Shown: one piece after another, positions 32,784 to 38,341 of the stretch
How positions within the stretch are numbered: position 1 is the stretch's first letter
Layout of the letters: the number at the start of each line of letters is the position of its first letter
NCBI GenBank assembly: GCA_030524585.1
Contig: JAUNGJ010000029.1
Location: 1,325 to 39,665 of the forward strand
Direction of reading: 5' to 3'
Source: Eubacteriales bacterium
Lineage (GTDB): Bacteria; Bacillota; Clostridia; Lachnospirales; Lachnospiraceae
DNA length: 38,341 nt
Made by a program: the position numbers and the translations under genes
Notes under the pieces: model-generated
Seen by the model: the letters and a program-made list of their open reading frames with translations, nothing else
Database searches by the model: none
What the model was told of the DNA's origin: nothing

Positions 32784-32822
32784 AAGAAAAGAGGATCGCA
32801 CCGCATGCAATCCTCTTTTCTT
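32784..32822. terminator. Bidirectional terminator between GH13 and the tyrS operon
   Basis: A perfect 13-bp stem (AAGAAAAGAGGAT and ATCCTCTTTTCTT) with a 13-base loop; the stem itself provides T-rich ends on both strands. It serves convergent GH13 and flavin reductase-like genes. Confidence 0.9.
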
Positions 32823-32827
32823 ATTCT

Positions 32828-33337
32828 CTATTCTCTTACCAGAACTTTCTCAATCTCTGCAATATACATGGTATGATAATCCTTATCCGGATACCATTTA
32901 TCAGAATTTTCCGTTCCTACAAAGCACTCCGGCAGCATCGCCTGGGAATACATTTTCCGGCATACCAGAATCATCTCTGCTTCCTCTACTCCCACGGTCC
33001 CGTCTGTCACATATGGCGTAAGTCCTGCAAACTGCCACTTGTCCTCCACCTCACGGCCGGAGATACTTCCACAGATATTCAGCGCTTTTCTCTGTTCTTC
33101 CGGCAGGAACGAAAGTGTAAATTTCATCTCCCGGTCTACAAATTCCTTGGTATATCTCTGCGGACGGATATAGGCCGTTGCAACCCTTTTCCCCCACATA
33201 ATACCCAGGCCGCCCCAGCTTGCGGTCATGGTATTGGATTTGCTCTCATCACCTGCTGTAATCAGCATCCACTGTTTACCGATCTTCTCAAATGGATTAA
33301 AAGACAGTTCTTCAATCTTAATCTCACGAAATCCCAT
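32828..33337 (-). CDS. Flavin reductase-like FMN-binding protein
   Basis: A 169-residue protein of the flavin reductase-like split-barrel family. FEKIGKQWMLITAGDESKSNTMTASWGGLG near residue 16 and the following AYIRPQRYTKEFVDREMKFTLSFL are typical of the FMN-binding domain (IlvC-like name aside, Pfam Flavin_Reduct). It would bind FMN and reduce a flavin or another small molecule. The second of two adjacent ATG codons (33337) is preferred from AGGAGG spacing. Its ribosome site overlaps the tyrS stop codon, so it is translationally coupled to tyrS and is the last gene of the T-box operon. Confidence 0.85.
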   Translation of the reverse strand: MGFREIKIEELSFNPFEKIGKQWMLITAGDESKSNTMTASWGGLGIMWGKRVATAYIRPQRYTKEFVDREMKFTLSFLPEEQRKALNICGSISGREVEDKWQFAGLTPYVTDGTVGVEEAEMILVCRKMYSQAMLPECFVGTENSDKWYPDKDYHTMYIAEIEKVLVRE

Positions 33338-33347
33338 CATATCCCTC

Positions 33348-34571
33348 CTATTTCATCATTACCTTGCGAAAGTTCTTTTTACCTTTTTTTACCACCATTC
33401 CTTCTCCGGCAAATGCATCTGCACCGTATGCGGTCTTAATATCAGAAACCTTCTCGCCATCTACCATAACGCCGCCCTGCTGTACTGCACGTCTTGCCTC
33501 TGCCCTTGAGGGCACCAGACCGCTCTTTACCAGCACACTCAGAATATCAATGCTGCCATCTGTCAGGTCATCCGCTGTCAGCTCTGCAGTCGGCATATCT
33601 GCTGCCGCGCCCTGACTAAACAGTGCCTTCGCTGCCGTCTGCGCCTTCTCAGCCTCTTCCTCGCCATGCACCAGCTTGGTCAGCTCATAAGCCAGAATCT
33701 CTTTTGCAGTATTTAACTGCGCTCCTTCCCATGCATCCATCCTGTCAATTTCCTCCAGCGGCAGGAAGGTCAGCATGCGGATACATTTAAGAACATCTGC
33801 ATCTGCCACATTTCTCCAATACTGATAGAAATCAAACGGAGATGTCTTCTCTGGATCAAGCCATACGGCGCCACTCTGCGTCTTGCCCATCTTCTTACCC
33901 TCCGAGTTCAGAAGCAGTGTAATTGTCATTGCGCTTGCATCCTCACCCAGCTTACGGCGAATCAGCTCGGTTCCGCCCAGCATGTTGCTCCACTGATCAT
34001 CTCCGCCAAACTGAAGATTACAGCCGTATTTCTGGAACAGCATATAGAAATCATAGCTTTGCATAATCATGTAATTGAATTCCAGGAAGCTAAGTCCTTT
34101 TTCCATTCTCTGCTTATAGCATTCTGCTGTCAGCATGCGGTTGACAGAGAAATGTGCGCCTACCTCGCGGAGCACTTCGACATAATTCAGATCCAGAAGC
34201 CAATCTGCATTATTTACCATCAGCGCTTTGCCCTCTGAGAAATCAATGAACCGGCTCATCTGTCTCTTAAAGCAATCACAGTTGTGCTGAATCGTCTCCG
34301 GTGTCATCATCTGGCGCATATCACTTCTGCCAGACGGGTCACCGATCATGGCTGTTCCTCCGCCGATCAGCGCGATCGGCTTATTGCCTGCCTCCTGCAG
34401 ACGTTTCATCAGACACAGTGCCATAAAATGTCCCACGTGAAGGCTGTCCGCGGTAGGGTCAAATCCAATATAGAAGGTCGCTTTTCCATTGTTGACCAGA
34501 TCTCTGATCCTTTCCTCATCCGTTACCTGCGCAATCAATCCGCGCGCCTGAAGTTCTTCATAAATTCCCAT
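33348..34571 (-). CDS. tyrS: Tyrosyl-tRNA synthetase
   Basis: A 407-residue enzyme that charges tRNA-Tyr. Class I signatures are visible: HVGH in DSLHVGHFMALC near residue 45 (HIGH motif) and KMGKT near residue 230 (KMSKS motif), with the tyrosine-binding pocket YMIMQSYDFYML and GGDDQWSNM. A C-terminal S4 RNA-binding domain (SRAEARRAVQQGGVMVDGEKV) is present. The ATG at 34571 has AAGGAG 8 bases upstream; an ATG 6 bases earlier is too close to it. It follows a membrane zincin gene by 28 bases, both under a Tyr T-box. Confidence 0.97.
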   Translation of the reverse strand: MGIYEELQARGLIAQVTDEERIRDLVNNGKATFYIGFDPTADSLHVGHFMALCLMKRLQEAGNKPIALIGGGTAMIGDPSGRSDMRQMMTPETIQHNCDCFKRQMSRFIDFSEGKALMVNNADWLLDLNYVEVLREVGAHFSVNRMLTAECYKQRMEKGLSFLEFNYMIMQSYDFYMLFQKYGCNLQFGGDDQWSNMLGGTELIRRKLGEDASAMTITLLLNSEGKKMGKTQSGAVWLDPEKTSPFDFYQYWRNVADADVLKCIRMLTFLPLEEIDRMDAWEGAQLNTAKEILAYELTKLVHGEEEAEKAQTAAKALFSQGAAADMPTAELTADDLTDGSIDILSVLVKSGLVPSRAEARRAVQQGGVMVDGEKVSDIKTAYGADAFAGEGMVVKKGKKNFRKVMMK

Positions 34572-34599
34572 CTTCATTTCTCCTTTTTACAATTCCTTT

Positions 34600-35229
34600 T
34601 TATTTTTTAATAAACACCACAAACCCACAATCTGTAGGGTGATCTAAAATATAGCAGCTTTCATGCCCTTTCAGATATTTGAGAAGCATACACACAAGGG
34701 TGGTATCTCCCCCGGCACACAGGATATTCACAAAGCCAAGCCAGAAAAGAATCCCACTTCCTGTAATCAGCGCCACAAGAAACACTCCCACGCCAAGAAC
34801 CGCAAAGGGCATTATAGCACCAACCAGATACTCTGTCGGCTTCAGAGGCTCTTTACAGTGACAGTATGGGGTCAGAACTTCCCACATCATTCCAATATGG
34901 ATGCTCTGCCATTTCCCTTTCGTAAACATTGACCAGCCCACGCCATGCAGCAGCTCATGGATGAAAATTGTCCCGATAAACAGGATCCAAAACAGCTCCA
35001 GTTTTCCCCCGCCAAAGCTTCCTTCCCCGAATCTTCTGACCAGTATCCAGATGACAAGCTCCAAAACTGCAAAAGGTCCTGCCGTAACAAATGCCATAAG
35101 ATTCGCCTTCAGGATGGATATCACCTCTTGTTTTTCTTCATAACCTTCCGAAAGAAACTGACGCTTTTGTTCCTCATAATTTGCTATGATCTTCTGCTTT
35201 GCCGGACTTATCTTCTTCGTCTTCGCCAT
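34600..35229 (-). CDS. DUF3267-like membrane zincin
   Basis: A 209-residue membrane protein with about four helices and a zinc-protease motif HELLHG (HExxH) near residue 91 in FIHELLHGVGWSMF, set at the end of a membrane helix as in DUF3267 proteins. A second region CAGGDTTLVCMLLKYL may supply the third ligand. Family role is unknown; by topology it could be an intramembrane or membrane-bound metallopeptidase. It is the first gene after the tyrosine T-box and precedes tyrS by 28 bases, an unusual position. Its ribosome site (AGG-rich, weak) may lower expression. The N-terminal MAKTKKISPAKQKII is basic and cytoplasmic. Confidence 0.78.
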   Translation of the reverse strand: MAKTKKISPAKQKIIANYEEQKRQFLSEGYEEKQEVISILKANLMAFVTAGPFAVLELVIWILVRRFGEGSFGGGKLELFWILFIGTIFIHELLHGVGWSMFTKGKWQSIHIGMMWEVLTPYCHCKEPLKPTEYLVGAIMPFAVLGVGVFLVALITGSGILFWLGFVNILCAGGDTTLVCMLLKYLKGHESCYILDHPTDCGFVVFIKK

Positions 35230-35281
35230 GATGCACCTGCCTTTCCGTCTTATACTATCCTGACGTCTGTCCCATTGTCCA

Positions 35282-35566
35282 CAAAAAAATCGTCCTTATC
35301 TTAACAGATAAGGACGAAATATATTCCGCGGTACCACCTTGTTTTGCGGGCAGCTCACACTGCCAGCCTCAATAACTGCATCTACAGCCCTACGCATAAC
35401 GCGCGCCCACGTCACAGCCTACTTGCACTCTCATACGCGCTTTGGGTGTGCAGCTCCGAGATGTATTCACATTTCCCACTTTCATGCGCCTCTCACCCGC
35501 CGGCAGCTCTCTGTACGGGTTAAGAAATGCTACTTCTTCTCTTCCAAGCCTTTATTTATTTTACTC
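35282..35566 (-). promoter_or_regulatory. T-box riboswitch, tyrosine specifier
   Basis: Minus-strand leader of about 285 bases. The conserved T-box AAGGTGGTACCGCGG lies at 35326-35340, followed by a terminator with a perfect CGTCCTTATC stem and T7 (35284-35316). Stem I features include AGAAGTAGC, an AGAGAG block, and a GTGAATACATCTC segment whose UAC (35463-35465) is a Tyr codon in the expected specifier position. Uncharged tRNA-Tyr would stabilise the antiterminator and allow transcription of the zincin, tyrS and flavin reductase-like genes. Confidence 0.92.
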
Positions 35567-35572
35567 TCTGAG

Positions 35573-35601
35573 AGTTTAACCGATTTCCGGTTCTTTGTCA
35601 A
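35573..35601 (-). promoter_or_regulatory. Sigma-A promoter of the T-box operon
   Basis: On the minus strand TTGACA (35596-35601) and TAAACT (35573-35578) are 17 bases apart, immediately upstream of the T-box leader and 20 bases after the oppA stop codon. No terminator separates it from oppA. Confidence 0.75.
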
Positions 35602-35620
35602 GCAGTTATATCTGAATACT

Positions 35621-37261
35621 CTATTCTGTTGTATCCCCATAAATCCAGTTGACATTATATCCACAGAAATAGAACTGGACTCCCTTCACGTCACTGTCTA
35701 ACATGTACCATTCGTTGGCCTGCTCCAGCGGAACAGAAACTGCATCCTCAATCAGCAGCTTCTCTGCTTCATTGAGCAGATCCATACGTGCTCTTTCATC
35801 CACTTCGCTCTGTGCAGCCTCAAGAAGGGCATCAAATTCTTCGTTGGAATAACCGCTGTAATTATAGCTGTTATCACTCCGGTACAGCTCCATATAAGTA
35901 TAAGGATCATCATAGTCCGGTCCCCAGCTTCCCGTACCAATCTCAAATTCTCCATTCGGATATGCAGTAGAGTAGAGGTTCGCCCAGGTTGTCTGCTCGA
36001 TCTCTACATTGATTCCCAGCGCATTCTGCCACATTTCCTGAAGAATTTCTGCCTTTTTCTTGTCCGAATCTGCATCAGACGTCATGAGCTTAACCGTAAT
36101 CTCAGAAGCTTCGGAATAACCCAGCTCTTCCATTGCATCGGCCAGATATTTCTCTGCCAGCTCCTGATCCCCCTCCAGCGGATAATAAAAATCCTGATCA
36201 TAAGCTTCGCTGTAGAGCTTTCCTTCCCCGCCTGAGATTCCTGAGAACACAATACCGCCATACGCATCGTTGACGTCATCTGTCGCCAGTGCAACATAGG
36301 TTTTACGATCCAGACTATAGTTCAGCGCCTTCCGGAAATTCTTATTGCCAATCGCTTTATTATCACTGTTCAGATTCAGGTAACAGTATACGGTACCTCC
36401 GCTCTGGTAAACCTCTGCCTCGTCCTCATACTCTGCTACATAGGAAGATGAGATTTTCGCATAATCGAGCTCTCCGTCCTCATACATTGCAATCTGGGTA
36501 TCTTTGTTCTCGATATAGCTTATCTCTGCTCTGTCCCAGTGAATGGAATCTGCATCCCAGTAATACTCATTAGGCTCAAAAATCCACTCTCTGTTTTCTG
36601 CGCTTGTAAGCTTAAACGGACCTGAATATACATTCTGATCTGCCTTACCGGCAAAATCACTTCCATATTCTTCCACAACATCTTCTCTCAGAGGGGCAAA
36701 CTGTCCGCAGGAACCAATCAGACTCAGGAAATAAGACGTCGGTTTTTCCAGCTTCACTACCACCGTCTGGTCATCCGGCGCTTCGATTCCCAGCTCCTCC
36801 GGCTTCATATCGCCTGTCTCAACGCTCTTGCCGTTCAAAACATATTCGCCGATAAATGCATATGGACTTGCAGTCTCCGGATTCATCAATCTTCTCCAGC
36901 TGTAAACAAAATCATCTGCTGTGATTGTTTCTCCGTCACTCCAGCATGCATCCTCTCTCAGATGGAACGTATAGGTTAATCCGTCGTCAGAGATTTCCCA
37001 GGTTTCCGCAACGCCCGGGTTAATCTCGCCGCTTGAATTGCGCACAAGACCTTCTGTAAGCGCATGTTGAATTTCATTGTCTGTAGTACTATTTCCCTTT
37101 GTCGGATCCAGCGTCGTCGGTTCCGTACTAATAGCATAACGAAATACTTTTTCCGAATCACTTCCGGAATCTGGCTCTGAACCGGACGGTGTGCTGCAGC
37201 CTGACAGCATAGCAATTACCATAACAGCAGACAGCATGGTTGCAATTAATTTCTTCTTCAT
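35621..37261 (-). CDS. OppA-type oligopeptide-binding lipoprotein (orphan)
   Basis: A 546-residue extracellular solute-binding protein of family 5. A lipoprotein signal ends in LSGC (Cys22), followed by a Ser/Gly/Asp-rich linker. EPTTLDPTKGNSTTDNEIQHALTEGLVR near residue 50 and the later LNSDNKAIGNKNFRKALNYSLDR are family signatures. It binds peptides, or in some cases other ligands, for an Opp/Dpp ABC importer. No permease or ATPase genes adjoin, so it is an orphan receptor. The AGGAGG site precedes the ATG. It is divergent from an AraC-type regulator gene, and repeated TTTG/CAAA sites lie between them. Confidence 0.94.
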   Translation of the reverse strand: MKKKLIATMLSAVMVIAMLSGCSTPSGSEPDSGSDSEKVFRYAISTEPTTLDPTKGNSTTDNEIQHALTEGLVRNSSGEINPGVAETWEISDDGLTYTFHLREDACWSDGETITADDFVYSWRRLMNPETASPYAFIGEYVLNGKSVETGDMKPEELGIEAPDDQTVVVKLEKPTSYFLSLIGSCGQFAPLREDVVEEYGSDFAGKADQNVYSGPFKLTSAENREWIFEPNEYYWDADSIHWDRAEISYIENKDTQIAMYEDGELDYAKISSSYVAEYEDEAEVYQSGGTVYCYLNLNSDNKAIGNKNFRKALNYSLDRKTYVALATDDVNDAYGGIVFSGISGGEGKLYSEAYDQDFYYPLEGDQELAEKYLADAMEELGYSEASEITVKLMTSDADSDKKKAEILQEMWQNALGINVEIEQTTWANLYSTAYPNGEFEIGTGSWGPDYDDPYTYMELYRSDNSYNYSGYSNEEFDALLEAAQSEVDERARMDLLNEAEKLLIEDAVSVPLEQANEWYMLDSDVKGVQFYFCGYNVNWIYGDTTE

Positions 37262-37286
37262 ATTTTTCTCCTCCTATCTCATGTAG

Positions 37287-37301
37287 TTTTGTGCCACAAA
37301 A
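37287..37301. promoter_or_regulatory. Palindrome in the oppA leader, candidate AraC site
   Basis: A perfect palindrome TTTTGTG-C-CACAAAA lies 26 bases upstream of the oppA start. It shares the TTTG and CAAA halves with the two sites at 37357-37388. Confidence 0.45.
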
Positions 37302-37356
37302 CAGTAAATACCATATAATATATTATAGATAACAATCTCCCTCAGTGGCATATAGA

Positions 37357-37388
37357 TTTGGCACAAATACATGGACATTTGTTGCAAA
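37357..37388. promoter_or_regulatory. Two 11-base TTTG-N3-CAAA sites, 21 bases apart
   Basis: TTTGGCACAAA (37357-37367) and TTTGTTGCAAA (37378-37388) are centred 21 bases apart, two helical turns. The second lies in the spacer of the araC-type gene promoter. The arrangement fits binding by a dimeric AraC protein, which usually contacts direct repeats at this spacing. Confidence 0.45.
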
Positions 37389-37401
37389 ATGATGTTATAA
37401 T
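37372..37401 (+). promoter_or_regulatory. Sigma-A promoter of the AraC-type gene
   Basis: TGGACA (37372-37377) and TATAAT (37396-37401) are 18 bases apart; the start codon at 37433 follows after a short leader. A candidate regulator site (37378-37388) occupies the spacer, suggesting autoregulation. Confidence 0.65.
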
Positions 37402-37432
37402 ATCTTCACACGATTTTTTCGCAGGAGGCATT

Positions 37433-38275
37433 ATGAATCTTTATACCAAAGACACGATTCAATTAACCAATTACGATAGGCAGGATTGTAAAGATCTCCA
37501 TTCCTGGGGTCCTGGTGCAAGAACCTGTTATATCATCCACTATGTTATCAGGGGCAGCGGCTACCTAGAATGCGACAGCCACTGTTATCATATCTCGGCC
37601 GGTGAAAGTTTTTTGATCTGTCCGTATGTAATGATACATTATTATCCTGATCCCGAAGATCCCTGGGAATATACCTGGATAGATTTCATTGGAAAAGAAG
37701 CGGACAGCTACCTGAGCGACTGTGTAATGAGCCGTTTCCAGCCCGTCGCCCCCGCACTCCCTGCCTCCCGTATCCTGCCCCTCTACGAAAGGCTTCGGGG
37801 ATTAGATATATTTTCTGCCGACAGCTTAGAAGCCAATGGCATCCTGTTAGCAATCCTGGGACTATATGCCGACAGCTTTCCGTCTTCGCAAAAAGCTGTT
37901 CTTTCAACGGAGAATAACCGTCTGGCTACCGCTGTTTCCCTGATTCAAAGCAGTTATCATGATCCCGCATTCCAGATTAATACATTATGTCAGACGCTGC
38001 ATTGGAACCGTTCATCTCTGCATCGCCTGTTTCGACGCTGTCTTCACACCTCGCCAGGCAAATATCTGACCGATTACCGGCTTCGGCAGGCCTGTCTCCT
38101 TCTCCAAATAGGAATGTCTGTAAAGTCAACCACCTTTTCCTGCGGCTTTACTGACCAGTTTTACTTCTCCAGAGTATTCAAAAAACGGATGGGTGTACCT
38201 CCCTCCGAGTATAGGAAAATGTGCAGCACATCATCTAATTACATAGATTTGCAGTCTGACCCAATACATAATTAA
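37433..38275 (+). CDS. AraC-family regulator with cupin sensor domain
   Basis: A 280-residue transcription factor. The N-terminal cupin-like domain (IIHYVIRGSGYLECDSHCYHISAGESFLICPY near residue 34) is the AraC sensory barrel, and the C-terminal double helix-turn-helix occupies about residues 175-270 (INTLCQTLHWNRSSLHRLFRRCL, then TFSCGFTDQFYFSRVFKKRMGVPPSEYRK). Family members mostly respond to sugars. The start at 37433 has GGAGG 5 bases upstream; a longer in-frame start at 37358 lies upstream of the promoter -10 and is rejected. It is divergent from the orphan oppA gene and may control it through the sites between them. Confidence 0.94.
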   Translation: MNLYTKDTIQLTNYDRQDCKDLHSWGPGARTCYIIHYVIRGSGYLECDSHCYHISAGESFLICPYVMIHYYPDPEDPWEYTWIDFIGKEADSYLSDCVMSRFQPVAPALPASRILPLYERLRGLDIFSADSLEANGILLAILGLYADSFPSSQKAVLSTENNRLATAVSLIQSSYHDPAFQINTLCQTLHWNRSSLHRLFRRCLHTSPGKYLTDYRLRQACLLLQIGMSVKSTTFSCGFTDQFYFSRVFKKRMGVPPSEYRKMCSTSSNYIDLQSDPIHN

Positions 38276-38296
38276 AGGAGCCAAATTGATATGCTC

Positions 38297-38313
38297 CCTG
38301 TCAAGTAGACAGG
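38297..38313. other. Small palindrome near the window edge
   Basis: CCTGTC and GACAGG with a 5-base loop, 22 bases after the AraC-type stop codon. It is followed by an A/T-rich stretch to the window end. It may be the outer end of a mobile element or a weak terminator; without the next kilobase it cannot be classified. Confidence 0.3.
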
Positions 38314-38341
38314 TCAAATATCTAAAATAAGATGCTCTAAA

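Overview
The window looks like chromosomal DNA from an anaerobic Clostridia member, most likely a gut Lachnospiraceae. Support: strict-anaerobe NrdD/NrdG ribonucleotide reductase genes, a T-box and an FMN riboswitch, ECF-type RibU, YesM/YesN-type sugar two-component proteins, several glycoside hydrolases, strong AGGAGG ribosome sites and canonical TTGACA/TATAAT promoters. The genus is an inference; no rRNA or marker protein was compared with a database.

Layout. (1) 1-5.95 kb: two drug- or peptide-type ABC-2 exporter operons facing each other, one led by a TetR regulator (plus strand), the other by an ArsR regulator (minus strand) with a consensus promoter and an 18-bp palindrome in its leader. 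(2) 5.98-8.1 kb: carD-dtd and an EamA permease, with a terminator-like hairpin in the carD leader. (3) 8.1-10.5 kb: GH36 alpha-galactosidase behind a perfect-consensus promoter overlapped by a palindrome. (4) 10.5-12.0 kb: FMN riboswitch, ribU and a PNPOx-like flavoprotein gene. (5) 12.0-14.1 kb: nrdG, tdk and an aldo/keto reductase. (6) 14.2-26.1 kb: a 12-kb sugar locus read leftward in the order binding lipoprotein, two permeases, YesM-type kinase, YesN-type regulator, a 1094-residue phosphorylase-like enzyme and GH35 beta-galactosidase. (7) 26.3-28.5 kb: nrdD. (8) 28.8-31.4 kb: an accessory stretch with an unknown Cys-motif protein, a YwaF-like membrane protein, ferritin with a BFD-type [2Fe-2S] protein, a compact tRNA-Trp, a low-complexity protein built from R, D, N, H and C only, and the decayed tail of a flavin oxidoreductase gene. 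(9) 31.5-35.6 kb: GH13 amylase, then (leftward) a tyrosine T-box driving a DUF3267-like membrane zincin, tyrS and a flavin reductase-like gene. (10) 35.6-38.3 kb: an orphan OppA-type lipoprotein and a divergent AraC regulator with repeated TTTG/CAAA sites between them, ending in a small hairpin at the window edge.

How it works together. Regions 3, 6 and 9 suggest use of plant or host oligosaccharides (alpha- and beta-galactosides, alpha-glucans). In region 6 sensing, uptake and intracellular cleavage appear to be one transcription unit. The most unusual material is in region 8 (the R/D/N/H/C protein beside iron-storage genes and a compact tRNA-Trp) and region 9 (a membrane metalloprotease-like gene inserted between a Tyr T-box and tyrS). 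No CRISPR array, intact transposase, rRNA or phage gene was seen. All functions come from motif recognition, not from searches.
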